Positions 1 to 8,264 of a stretch of 64,000 bases of DNA are shown in pieces. Under the pieces are notes generated by a model, which saw only the letters and a list, made by a program, of their open reading frames with translations, had not been told where the DNA came from and did no database searches. The translations under genes and the position numbers were made by a program. The DNA lies in the NCBI GenBank assembly GCA_047639675.1, contig JBLIOI010000005.1:20313-84312 (forward strand), read 5' to 3'. Positions within the stretch are counted from its first letter, which is position 1. Each line of letters begins with the position of its first letter. Source of the stretch: JABACD01 sp047639675. GTDB lineage: Bacteria; Planctomycetota; UBA1135; GCA-002686595.

Positions 1-714
1 TGGAACCTGGGGCATCAAGTTGTCCTGAACAATGCTGGCGTTCTCCAACGAGGCTTCCAGGCGAGCGCGCTCCAAGGCATCCAAGTGAGCAACCATCGTC
101 TTCAGCGCGGAAACAATCTGAGTTGAGAGTCGCGCGAAGTAGGCCAACTCACTCGCTCCGAATTCTCGAGTGGCCGCTTTGGAGTCCACATAAAGAACGC
201 CGCGAAAAGAATTAGCGTCAGCACCAGTATCAAAGGGTACGCACATCAGTGAGCGCAACTTAAGGTCGAAGATGCTGGCGCCGAGATCACCCGCTTCGGC
301 GCTTGAAATATCCTTCAGGGGTAGGCGCGTTTCGAGCACCTTCTTGACCACGCTAGTCGAATAACGCAAATCTCCGGTTAGGGGTTCGGAGCCGCGTTGG
401 CGTGCTATGCGAACCTCACAGTTTCCGCCTCCGGAATCCAAAATCAGCATGCCACGGTCAGACTCGGTACGCCGAATCGAAGCGTCGACAATGTAGGTTA
501 GAAGATCATCCAGATCTTCGTGGCCCGACAGGCGCACCACCCGCTCGGCAATCGACGCATACTCCTCTAACAGGCTGTCCGTTCGCCGCTGGTCCTCCAT
601 TGCATCCCCAGTGAGGAACTGAGTCGCGTCCTGGTCATTGCTAGGCGTGGGGGCCAGCTTCTGCTTCCCACCAGCCAATTCGGGGGCTTTCGCCTTCTTC
701 TTCCAAAACACCAT
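1..714 (-). CDS. GAF-domain regulator, probably a GAF-PP2C phosphatase (C-terminus outside window)
   Basis: The visible 238 residues run off the left edge. They start at an ATG (MVFWKKKAK), with a basic, disordered first 45 residues followed by a GAF-type sensor fold at about residues 60-215. GAF landmarks are GMLILDSGGG, SLMCVPFD and FRGVLYVDSK. A helix then leads into IVQDNLMPQVP, which resembles the linker entering the SpoIIE/RsbU-like PP2C phosphatase domain (usual form xxIQxxLLPxxxP). The gene is divergent from a STAS protein, the usual substrate class of such phosphatases, which supports a partner-switching role. The phosphatase domain itself is not visible, so a GAF-linked kinase or transcription factor remains possible. 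Confidence 0.6.
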   Translation of the reverse strand, partial: MVFWKKKAKAPELAGGKQKLAPTPSNDQDATQFLTGDAMEDQRRTDSLLEEYASIAERVVRLSGHEDLDDLLTYIVDASIRRTESDRGMLILDSGGGNCEVRIARQRGSEPLTGDLRYSTSVVKKVLETRLPLKDISSAEAGDLGASIFDLKLRSLMCVPFDTGADANSFRGVLYVDSKAATREFGASELAYFARLSTQIVSALKTMVAHLDALERARLEASLENASIVQDNLMPQVP

Positions 715-841
715 GGGGGAAGTCTAAGTGACTAACGGCGCCTGTCCGCCAAAAATCCTTGCCTCTGGCCTCTCCATCGGGACAATCTACGCTCCTTCGC
801 TGGCCCAAGCCAGCCACCAGATAGAACCGGAGCCGCAAAGA

Positions 842-1657
842 ATGCACATAACTGTAGAACCGCGTGAGACGTACGCCATCCTGTACCTGGCTGGCGAATT
901 TGACACCTACTATGTTCCTGCACTCCAGGCCGAGATCGATAGTCTCCTGCAAGCCAAGGTTTGCAACGCTGTTTTGAATCTGCGCTTGGTCAAGTTCATC
1001 AACTCGACCGCTCTCGGTGCGATCATCAAGGCTTCCAAGCAATTGGGAGACGCTGGCGGTCGCCTGGTCATCGCTCACCCCTCCAAATTCTGTCGCGACA
1101 TCCTCGGCAAGGTCGGCCTCGACCGCGTCGTTCCGATATTTGATACGGACGAGGAGGCCGCTTCCAACCTGGGGGTCGAGGCCTCGAAGAGCACTAACGG
1201 AGAGGAGGTCTTCACAGAGGATCAATCCTCGGTGATCTTTAGCCCGGTCGACAGTGACCGAGTGAAGCACTTCATCGCCGAGAGCAGTTCTCCTGTAAAC
1301 CCGGTTCACGGCCATACTTTCGGGAATCACTGGAGTGGCATCGGCCGCATGTCTGGGCTCGATAACGAAAGCGTGCGCTTCACATGGAGTGGTGGCAAGA
1401 CCAACCTTGAGCCCTTCTCCATGGCGCAACTACTCGCCCTTGGAACCGACTGGCGCGTCAAATTTCGTCTGCCCCTTTTGAAGAAAGGCTACTGCGAAGC
1501 CATCGCAACGATCAGCGAAGTCGAAGAACGCGCCGACGGAATCAAAGTCCAGGCGACTTTCAAGGAAATCGATAAGGAAACAAGCGAGTCGGTACGCCAG
1601 TACGCTGCGGACATGTCCTATCTAAAAGACGAGCTCCGCAAAGCAACCGATAGTTAG
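842..1657 (+). CDS. STAS-domain protein with C-terminal PilZ-like domain
   Basis: 271 residues from an internal ATG; a longer frame begins at 728, but the STAS fold starts right at MHITVEPRETYAILYL, so the shorter start is preferred. Residues 1-105 form a STAS anti-sigma-factor-antagonist domain. The phosphorylatable loop reads FINSTALGAI, keeping the Ser/Thr found in RsbV/SpoIIAA (DSTGLG type). Residues about 145-265 look like a PilZ-type barrel (DWRVKFRLPLLKKGY, ATFKEID and a final helix). I do not see a clean RxxxR plus D/NxSxxG c-di-GMP motif. The gene is divergent from the GAF protein and ends overlapping the facing glycosyltransferase gene. Likely role: a phospho-switched adaptor to a motility or envelope output (inference). 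Confidence 0.75.
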   Translation: MHITVEPRETYAILYLAGEFDTYYVPALQAEIDSLLQAKVCNAVLNLRLVKFINSTALGAIIKASKQLGDAGGRLVIAHPSKFCRDILGKVGLDRVVPIFDTDEEAASNLGVEASKSTNGEEVFTEDQSSVIFSPVDSDRVKHFIAESSSPVNPVHGHTFGNHWSGIGRMSGLDNESVRFTWSGGKTNLEPFSMAQLLALGTDWRVKFRLPLLKKGYCEAIATISEVEERADGIKVQATFKEIDKETSESVRQYAADMSYLKDELRKATDS

Positions 1658-2790
1658 TCCGCTTTCTTCGCTGACTCTGCAAGCTTCTCGCGGGCTTCGA
1701 ACAGGATCTGTTCGAAGCCCGCGGCTACAACTGCCCAATCCAAGCGTTCCTCTGCGATTTCCCGGGCACGGTATCCCCAACGCTTGCGCGCCTCCGGTGC
1801 CCCCGATGCGCGCGAGATAGCCTTAGCCCATGCGTCAACCGACCCTGGTTCTACAAATAAGCCAGAGCCGTCCTCTTCCAAGAGTTCTTCAAAGCGCGGT
1901 AACTTCGCCACCAAGATCGGCAGCCCGCAGGCAAGCCCACGCGGAATTTGTAGTCCTCGTACTCGTTCATCCAGAGCCGGAACGGCCAGCAAAGTCGCGC
2001 TCCCCATCAGACCTGGCAACTCTTCAATGCGTGACTGAGGAAGCCAATACACGGCTGACCCGACACCTAAGCGATCCACAAGCGCGCGCAAGGCGAGTCG
2101 CTCGCGAGTCTTGCCGCCGCCTGCTAGAACCAGCGACCAATCGCGTCCTTGGCCCACCGTTTGTGCGAAGGCCTTGATCAAGACCTCCAAGCCTCGGTCC
2201 TTCGAAATCCGTCCGGCGTAGAGCAACAAGCGCCCTGTGATGTTGTGGCGCCTGACCACGTTCGAAGCAAGACCCGGCCGAAACAAGCCCAGATCTACCC
2301 CTGCGGGCAAGAGTTTCAAACTCTCCTTCGTAAAGCCTTCTTCAAGAGCTTGAGTTCGGGCCAAGGGATCTAGCACCACGACCCTTTGCGCCACGCGGCG
2401 AACAAACAGGCCCCAAAGATGTTCTCCGCACCAGCGAAGAAAGCGGTCAAAGCGACTGCCCATAATGGCGGCGGCCGATTCGACAAGAACCAAGGGGACG
2501 TTCAGCTTCCGAGCAGCCCGCGCGCCGAGGAAGGCGGCAGGCGAAAGGGCGTCATAAGCGATGATGACGTCCGGCTTGAAGCCAACTACGCCAGGGCTCT
2601 CCGGTTTCTGTGTACCGTCGGGCAGGAGATCCGGGCCCGAACGCGGAATGACGCCCGAAGGCGCGCCAAAACCGCGAACATTGTGGCCCCTACCCAGCAA
2701 TTCCCGCGCCAAGTGAGGCGCATATTCCCCTCCCATGACCGCCAGGTCGAAGGGGTTAAGCAGGATTGCGATTCGGAGAGATGATTCCAC
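1654..2790 (-). CDS. GT4-like (GT-B fold) glycosyltransferase
   Basis: 378 residues from a GTG start. The N-terminus RIAILLNPFDLAVMGGEYA has the flexible GT-B opening (strand, loop, then the Gly-Gly acceptor-side loop). The second Rossmann half contains GRLLLYAGRISKDRGLEVL and VLAGGGKTRERLALRALV. Near the C-terminus, GLQIPRGLACGLPILVAK is the nucleotide-sugar-binding region, where family members usually have the E-x7-E pattern. The closest family is GT4 (WaaG/RfaB-like). Donor and acceptor cannot be read from the sequence. It converges with the STAS-PilZ gene with stop codons overlapping. A cytoplasmic, membrane-associated role in glycan assembly is inferred. Confidence 0.85.
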   Translation of the reverse strand: MESSLRIAILLNPFDLAVMGGEYAPHLARELLGRGHNVRGFGAPSGVIPRSGPDLLPDGTQKPESPGVVGFKPDVIIAYDALSPAAFLGARAARKLNVPLVLVESAAAIMGSRFDRFLRWCGEHLWGLFVRRVAQRVVVLDPLARTQALEEGFTKESLKLLPAGVDLGLFRPGLASNVVRRHNITGRLLLYAGRISKDRGLEVLIKAFAQTVGQGRDWSLVLAGGGKTRERLALRALVDRLGVGSAVYWLPQSRIEELPGLMGSATLLAVPALDERVRGLQIPRGLACGLPILVAKLPRFEELLEEDGSGLFVEPGSVDAWAKAISRASGAPEARKRWGYRAREIAEERLDWAVVAAGFEQILFEAREKLAESAKKAD

Positions 2791-2927
2791 GTTGGGTGGA
2801 GAGTAGGAACTCTCTTCCAGGGCTCAAGTGTCGTTTCCATACATTCTGAAATCGCAGCTCAAGAGTGTAACTCTGAAACCGAGAACAGAGCAGACATCAC
2901 CAAGGAACCAAGCCCTCCAAGATCTGT

Positions 2928-3563
2928 ATGACCCCTCCCCTATTCGACGTTGACGGCCTCCCCGCCCCGCTACCCGGAACCTCCAGCCCCCAAGCTGCCC
3001 TTTTTGTGGATCGCTGGGGAACCTTGCTAGAACTCCCAACCAAAAACAACTCAGCTGCCTTCAAGGACATTCAATTCACCGAAGGTGCTTTGGACGCACT
3101 TTTCCGCGCAACGCAAGCTGGCTGGACCTTGTATCTCGTCGGCAATGAAGACTTGGTATCCACCGGAAAAGTCAGTGACAAGGCCTGGATAAAGTTTGAG
3201 GCGGAATTGCTTTCCACCATGCAAGCCAAGGGTGTCCGAGTTGCGCACAGCTATGCCTGCCTCGATCACCCGGAAAAGGGCAAAGGCGCGCACCAGCGCG
3301 ATTCAGTGTTCTTGCTACCCAACACAGGACCCATGTACCACGCCCGCCAGCACGATGGGATCCACTTGCCCACCAGCTGGGTCATTGGCGATTCGACCCT
3401 CGAACTCGCCTCTGGTTGGCGCGCAGGCTGCCGAACGGCTTCGGTCAAGAGCGGCCTCGCGGCAGCTGATGGAGAGGTCGAAATTGACGTGGAATTCCAA
3501 GGCGAGAACCTCGCCGCGGTGCTCGACGAGATTATGCAGCTCGCGGCAGCCGCGAATAACTAA
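2928..3563 (+). CDS. HAD-superfamily protein, GmhB/HisB-like, catalytically degenerate
   Basis: 211 residues. The sequence follows the heptose-bisphosphate phosphatase (GmhB) and histidinol-phosphatase subgroup: motif I ALFVDRWGTLL, motif II region LYLVGNED, a region CLDHPEKGKG like the GmhB zinc loop, and motif IV WVIGDSTLELASGWRAGC. Motif I should be DxDGT; here the second Asp (general acid/base) is replaced by Trp. The second half of the zinc loop (CxC) and the following lysine segment are also missing, although C-x2-H-P-E remains. A pseudoenzyme or altered chemistry is therefore likely. It lies between a GT4 gene and a secreted FecR-like gene and has its own short leader. Family placement is fairly firm; function is unknown. 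Confidence 0.7.
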   Translation: MTPPLFDVDGLPAPLPGTSSPQAALFVDRWGTLLELPTKNNSAAFKDIQFTEGALDALFRATQAGWTLYLVGNEDLVSTGKVSDKAWIKFEAELLSTMQAKGVRVAHSYACLDHPEKGKGAHQRDSVFLLPNTGPMYHARQHDGIHLPTSWVIGDSTLELASGWRAGCRTASVKSGLAAADGEVEIDVEFQGENLAAVLDEIMQLAAAANN

Positions 3564-3571
3564 CGCGGCAA

Positions 3572-4918
3572 CTATCGTCGAAGGTCACGGAAGAGCGTTC
3601 GCACAAACCCAACATGGTAGCGCATGCTCCCGTCGGCCTCGACGACAAGCGATCCGCCCGGAAAGATGCGCATGTCGAGCTGGCTATTGAAAAACCACAC
3701 GGGCTCCGTTGCGTTCGCCGCCAGACTGATTCGTCGCCGGCCTTCGATCATGGAATCGATGACGAGATCACTGCTACGCTGCAGTGCGTAGTTGGTTGAC
3801 CACATGATCTTCTCACCCGGAAGTCCGCGCCAGTACTCCGCCTGATGGCCCTTTGGGACATCTTCAGCAAAGCCGAAGTCAGAGTCCTTCGTCGATATTC
3901 GACGGGAATTGTCCCGGCGAACCTTCGGAAGATATTCGCTCGGAACGGCTTCTGTAGCTATCTCTGGGGCTGGCGTATCTTCTTCCGGCAAAGCCTCTAC
4001 GTCGATTTTGGGTTCATCGAAGGGCCAATCCCACTCTTTCCAAGGGGCCTGCGATAGCGGGGACAAACTCTCAGGCTTCGCGGGGTGATTGAGGTGCTCT
4101 TCAATTTCCTCGACGTCTAATTCGGCCGACTCCGAGGGCGGGCCTGTCCACGGCCAATCCCAGCGCTCCCACGCTTCGACCTCGGCTTCTTGTCCTTCCA
4201 AGCTCCAACGGGAAGCGTCCCAGCTTTCAGTCGAAATAGAGGTCATGTCCGGGATTCCGTTAATCGGCCCAGCTCCCCAAGGCCACTCACTCTCATTCCA
4301 GCTCCGTGCTTGCGGTGTACTGCGCCGATCGGGTGCTGTTGGCGCCGGACCTGTACCCTGCAACCTCCGGCTATGCCCCTGCGCAATCATCGTCGGAGAC
4401 GCCACGTGTTGAAGTGCACCAATCCACGCCGCGCTCGCCGTTCCACCCGCATGGTTGACGAGCTCCGTACCGCCTCCCGGGAGTCCTCGCAGGGAAACAG
4501 CGCCGACACCTAAGTTGACTCGCCAAGCCCCAGGCAATTCCAAGCGGGCGCTACTCGATCGCAATAGAATCTCTGCACGGTACAGCGCACCGAAGTTCAA
4601 TCGTAGCTCGCCGTCCGTGGTCACCGCCTGCCAAGAAACCGAGGTTGGGCCCCAGAGTTCCAAAGTCCCCAATCCGACCACCTGCAACTGTGCGCTAGCG
4701 CCGGGGGCCAATTCGAGGTGGCCGGGGCCATAGATCTGCGTCCCGCCAGTCCGTCGATCGATGGGTACGATGCCCGAATCATCCACCAGAATTCCACGTC
4801 CCGTTAGGAGATCGAGGATAGCTGAATCCATGGCTACGGAGGCACAAGGGGCCTTGGGAGCAATAATAAGCAGACTAGTGGCCACTAGGGCCGATTGAAA
4901 AGCGGTCTTGAAAAGCAT
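3572..4918 (-). CDS. Secreted FecR-like protein with Trp-rich repeats
   Basis: 448 residues from ATG (MLFKTAFQSALVATSLLI); a TTG five codons upstream is less likely because the ATG begins a clean signal peptide ending near APCASVA. Residues about 40-170 are beta-rich and resemble a FecR-type domain (IYGPGHLELAPGASAQ, TLELWGPTSVSW, SARLELPGAWRVNL). The middle holds three copies of an acidic Trp/Pro motif: WNESEWPWGAGP, WERWDWPWTGPP and WKEWDWPFDEP. The C-terminal roughly 100 residues form a further domain (GLPGEKIMWSTNYALQRSSD). No catalytic motif is evident. Exported, probably periplasmic or envelope-associated; precise role unknown. Confidence 0.65.
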   Translation of the reverse strand: MLFKTAFQSALVATSLLIIAPKAPCASVAMDSAILDLLTGRGILVDDSGIVPIDRRTGGTQIYGPGHLELAPGASAQLQVVGLGTLELWGPTSVSWQAVTTDGELRLNFGALYRAEILLRSSSARLELPGAWRVNLGVGAVSLRGLPGGGTELVNHAGGTASAAWIGALQHVASPTMIAQGHSRRLQGTGPAPTAPDRRSTPQARSWNESEWPWGAGPINGIPDMTSISTESWDASRWSLEGQEAEVEAWERWDWPWTGPPSESAELDVEEIEEHLNHPAKPESLSPLSQAPWKEWDWPFDEPKIDVEALPEEDTPAPEIATEAVPSEYLPKVRRDNSRRISTKDSDFGFAEDVPKGHQAEYWRGLPGEKIMWSTNYALQRSSDLVIDSMIEGRRRISLAANATEPVWFFNSQLDMRIFPGGSLVVEADGSMRYHVGFVRTLFRDLRR

Positions 4919-5050
4919 AAGCGCTGGCACCAATTGAGGGGGTAATCCCTCTATCGACGTCCGGCAGGCTCCGACCTCAAGGAAAGCGATGGACTCCCTT
5001 CCCTATCTATCCGTCGTATTTCGGCGCTGCAAGAGCTGCGCTACTAACAG

Positions 5051-6148
5051 CTAGGCCAAACACCGGCGGAGCAGTACAGCACGCAACGAATCCCGTTCGC
5101 TCGGTTCGAGCAGGGCCTCACCACTCTCAGATGGATTCAGGGCCTGGATATGCCCTTTTTGGATCTGCACTCCAAGGGCATTGAGCAAGCCCAAGCCACG
5201 GCCTTCGATCAGTCCGAGTGTATGACCCAATCGAATGTTCGATAGGTGTGCCAGTGCCGAATCTGTTGCCATCGAGCGGGCGGTGCGCAGCACTCCGAGA
5301 GACTTGGAGACGCGATCAGAGAGTGCAGCGCGTTGGTCGTCAAGTAGCGCTCGACGCACTTTGCGCTCGAACTCAGCGATAACCGGCACCAAAGCCTGCA
5401 AGTCTTCGACCAGGCTCGCCTCGTCCCGACCGAGGGTGACTTGGTTGCTGATCTGAAAGAAGTCCCCTGCCGCTCGACTGCCTTCGCCGTACAAACCGCG
5501 CACGGCCAAACCGGTGCGCTGCGCAGCAGTAAAGACCTTTTCCAGTTCCGTACGCACGAGACTCAACGCGGGAAGATGCAGCATGACAGAAGCGCGCAAT
5601 CCCGTGCCAACATTCGTCGGGCAGCCTGTCAGGTAGCCGAGTTTCTTTGAAACAGCGAAAGGCAAACGCTGTTCCAAAAAACGGTCGAGTTTGAGTGCAG
5701 CAGAGTGTGCTCCTTCTAGATCGAAGCCTGCGGTAATCGACTGAATCCGCAAGTGATCCTCTTCGTTCACCATCACCGAGATGCTCTCGGAATCCCCGAA
5801 TGCAATGGCACGGCCAGGGGGCACCGTTTTACCCGGGTTGGCCGGCGACAGATCACGGCTGATCAAGTGCCTCTCGCGCAGCACCAGGCGCAAGATCAGG
5901 CTGGTGTCCTCCATCGAGACCCAACGCGTGTGGCCATCCAGAGCAGCCTCAGATAAAACCGGACGGACAGTCCCCGCAAGTTCCTGTGCTTGCTCGCCTG
6001 AAAGCCGAGCGGCAAACGGGAAGCTACTTAGGTTACGCGCCAACCGAATCCGACAGGAAACGACAACGTCATCCGCTTTCGCGCTAGTCGTCAACCATGA
6101 GCTGACTTCGCTGGCAAAGCTGCGGGGATCGATCGGAGTGGAATCCAA
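5051..6148 (-). CDS. mcsB: Protein-arginine kinase McsB
   Basis: 365 residues from the proposed TTG start. The open frame continues 65 codons upstream, but family members begin about 15 residues before the conserved SxW segment (here EVSSWL), so the extra N-terminus is probably not translated. ATP:guanido phosphotransferase landmarks are all present: VVVSCRIRLARN, the catalytic loop NEEDHLR, GYLTGCPTNVGTGLRAS containing the active-site Cys, and GLYGEGSRAAGDFFQISNQ. Near the C-terminus, ERDSLRAV contains the RDxxRA phospho-arginine pocket that distinguishes McsB from creatine/arginine kinases. It phosphorylates arginine residues on proteins to mark them for ClpC-type proteolysis in Firmicutes. 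No mcsA, ctsR or clpC neighbour is visible. Confidence 0.88.
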   Translation of the reverse strand: MDSTPIDPRSFASEVSSWLTTSAKADDVVVSCRIRLARNLSSFPFAARLSGEQAQELAGTVRPVLSEAALDGHTRWVSMEDTSLILRLVLRERHLISRDLSPANPGKTVPPGRAIAFGDSESISVMVNEEDHLRIQSITAGFDLEGAHSAALKLDRFLEQRLPFAVSKKLGYLTGCPTNVGTGLRASVMLHLPALSLVRTELEKVFTAAQRTGLAVRGLYGEGSRAAGDFFQISNQVTLGRDEASLVEDLQALVPVIAEFERKVRRALLDDQRAALSDRVSKSLGVLRTARSMATDSALAHLSNIRLGHTLGLIEGRGLGLLNALGVQIQKGHIQALNPSESGEALLEPSERDSLRAVLLRRCLA

Positions 6149-6473
6149 TGGGCCAATTTTGGGGTGAGGGGGAGAGAGTCCTATCTCATAGCCTAGCAGC
6201 GAAATCCCGGAAGTCTCAGGCTCAAAAATACCTATCAAGCAGGAAAAACTCGCGTAGCAGTCCACGGCGAATCTCTTTTTGCTCACATGCGGTAGATTGC
6301 CTTTCTGGTCTAGGCCCTGAAACCTGCTGGATTCAGCAAGCAATCAAGGTTCAGAGCAGATGCGGACGATGCCATGAGGGAGGGGAATACCTCTTGCCAC
6401 GGGCTACTCGGCCCTCAGGCCCCCCAAGACCCATCCTTGCAGAAACTTTCAACGCCTGCCATTCTGAGACCCC
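6149..6473. other. Divergent intergenic region between mcsB and the SLC13 transporter
   Basis: About 325 bases between the proposed mcsB start and the GTG of the transporter. It must hold both promoters. The mcsB frame remains open through much of it, so an N-terminal extension cannot be fully excluded. I saw no convincing paired -35/-10 boxes, no long hairpin and no small gene. Confidence 0.5.
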
Positions 6474-8264
6474 GTGCCGACTTTCGAACCCGCCACCATC
6501 GTCCTGATCACGATTGCAGTCAGCTTGCTGCTTTTCGTCACGGAATCGGTCCGTTACGACCTCATCGCTGTTGGCGTGGCGGTTGCCTTGGCGGCCACGG
6601 GGGTACTTAGCCCGAAAGAGGCTTTCGCAGGGTTCTCATCACCTGCTGTGATGCTCATCGCATCGATGTACGTCTTTGGCGCCGCGCTCACACGCTGGGG
6701 CGTGGCAGAAGCCCTGGGTGCGCGCATCCTAGTCGGCGGGCCCAATATGACGGAGCTGTCCCTGATCATTAGGGTCATCGTTCTCTCTGCTCTCCTGTCT
6801 GGCCTGCTTTCCAACGCCGGCGTGGTCGCCATTTTGATTCCGGTATTGAGTGGAGTCGGGAGGCGTAAAGGCATCCCCGCTTCCAAGCTCTTGATGCCTC
6901 TGGCCTTCGGCAGTTTGATGGGCGGGCTCTTGTCGGTCATCGCGACCTCCAAGAACTTGGCAATCAATGGACTGATTGTGGACTCCGGACACACGCCCCT
7001 CGGGCTCTTCGAGTTCACGCCCTACGGACTCGTCATGCTCGCTGTAGGAGTCTTGTATTTCGTCTTCCCTGGCCGGCAGTTACTACCGTCAAAACGGATC
7101 GACTCAAGCCTCACCGATCACTACCAGGTGCGTCGCTTTGTGACGGAAGTATTGATCGAGCCGAACAGCACACTGATCAATCGCTCAGTGGCGGACTCCG
7201 AGTTCTTTCGCAAATACAGCGTGACAGTGATCGGCATCGTACGCCCTGACTCGACTAGCGTCTTGGCACCCGGTCCCTACAACCGCATTCGCGGGGACGA
7301 CACGTTGATCTTGCAAGGCGAGCCCGACGACATCATGCGCTTGCGACGCGATCAAGCTCTTCGCGTGGTGGATTCAGCCGCCCTCGAAGACACGCAGATC
7401 TTCTCGGATGATGTGCAGTTGCTTGAGGCGGTGGTCCCCGCTAATTCAGACTTGTGTGGCCGCACCATCAAGGGTGCAGAATTCCAAGCGCGCACAGGAT
7501 TGAACGTCCTGGCCATTTCTAAGCACGGTGCGGTCAATCCAGGACGCATCAATGAAGCTGTGCTCGAGGTTGGCGACACACTCCTAATCCAAGGACACAC
7601 ACGCGACATTGATCGTGTGCGCATCAGCCGTGAGCTGCTAACTCTTGGTGAGTTGGAACCGGAACGCATCGGCCGTGGTGCCATGCTCAGCATAGCTACT
7701 TTATTTGTCGTCTTGGTCATCGCCTTCTTCGGATGGATGCCGCTTTCTGTAGTTGCGGTGAGTGGCGCGCTGTTCTTGCTAATCACCAATTGCGTGCCAG
7801 GTAAGGACATCTACAACCACATTGACTGGCAAGCGCTCATTCTGATCGGCGGAATGCTCTCCTTGGGTCATGCCTTCCAAGTCAGTCGACTCGACTCGGA
7901 CATCACTGATAAGCTACAAGAGTTGCACGGATTCTTCGGATCACCGCGCATGATGATCGCGCTATTGATGCTCGTTACCATCGTGCTCACGCAGGTCACA
8001 ACACACATCGCAGCGGCAGCAATCATGACGCCGGTTGCGCTTGCTTTCGCCGAGCGCATGGGAGTCCACGATAGGGCTTTCATCATGGCTGTATTGACCG
8101 GCTCAAGCCTCGCCTACATGTCACCCGTTGCCCACCAAGCCAATGCGATGGTGGTTGGGCCCGGCGACTACAAGTACCGTCACTTCTTGCGCGTTGGCAC
8201 ACCCTTGGTCATCTTGCAGTTTGCGGTCGCGATCTACTTGATCCCGTTGATGTTCCCGCTCTAG
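6474..8264 (+). CDS. SLC13/DASS-family anion transporter with two TrkA-C (RCK_C) domains
   Basis: 596 residues from a GTG start. Hydrophobic segments fill residues 5-200 and 400-596, bracketing a soluble middle. The middle contains two RCK_C/TrkA-C repeats at about 215-300 (RRFVTEVLIEPNSTLIN, DDTLILQGEPDDIMRL) and 305-385 (LLEAVVPANSDLCGRTIKG, GDTLLIQGHTRDIDRV). Helical segments include GGLLSVIATSKNLAING and LTGSSLAYMSPVAHQANAMV, matching the paired SNT/SNA-type substrate and Na+ loops of the divalent anion:Na+ symporter family. Substrate (sulfate, dicarboxylate, or other) is not determinable. The stop overlaps the start of the next gene by one base, so the two are translationally coupled. 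Confidence 0.87.
   Translation: MPTFEPATIVLITIAVSLLLFVTESVRYDLIAVGVAVALAATGVLSPKEAFAGFSSPAVMLIASMYVFGAALTRWGVAEALGARILVGGPNMTELSLIIRVIVLSALLSGLLSNAGVVAILIPVLSGVGRRKGIPASKLLMPLAFGSLMGGLLSVIATSKNLAINGLIVDSGHTPLGLFEFTPYGLVMLAVGVLYFVFPGRQLLPSKRIDSSLTDHYQVRRFVTEVLIEPNSTLINRSVADSEFFRKYSVTVIGIVRPDSTSVLAPGPYNRIRGDDTLILQGEPDDIMRLRRDQALRVVDSAALEDTQIFSDDVQLLEAVVPANSDLCGRTIKGAEFQARTGLNVLAISKHGAVNPGRINEAVLEVGDTLLIQGHTRDIDRVRISRELLTLGELEPERIGRGAMLSIATLFVVLVIAFFGWMPLSVVAVSGALFLLITNCVPGKDIYNHIDWQALILIGGMLSLGHAFQVSRLDSDITDKLQELHGFFGSPRMMIALLMLVTIVLTQVTTHIAAAAIMTPVALAFAERMGVHDRAFIMAVLTGSSLAYMSPVAHQANAMVVGPGDYKYRHFLRVGTPLVILQFAVAIYLIPLMFPL

Noticed and set aside
641..1429. Minus-strand 262-residue open frame across the STAS gene
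   Set aside because: STAS and PilZ-like folds are clear on the plus strand; the minus frame also overlaps the GAF gene start.
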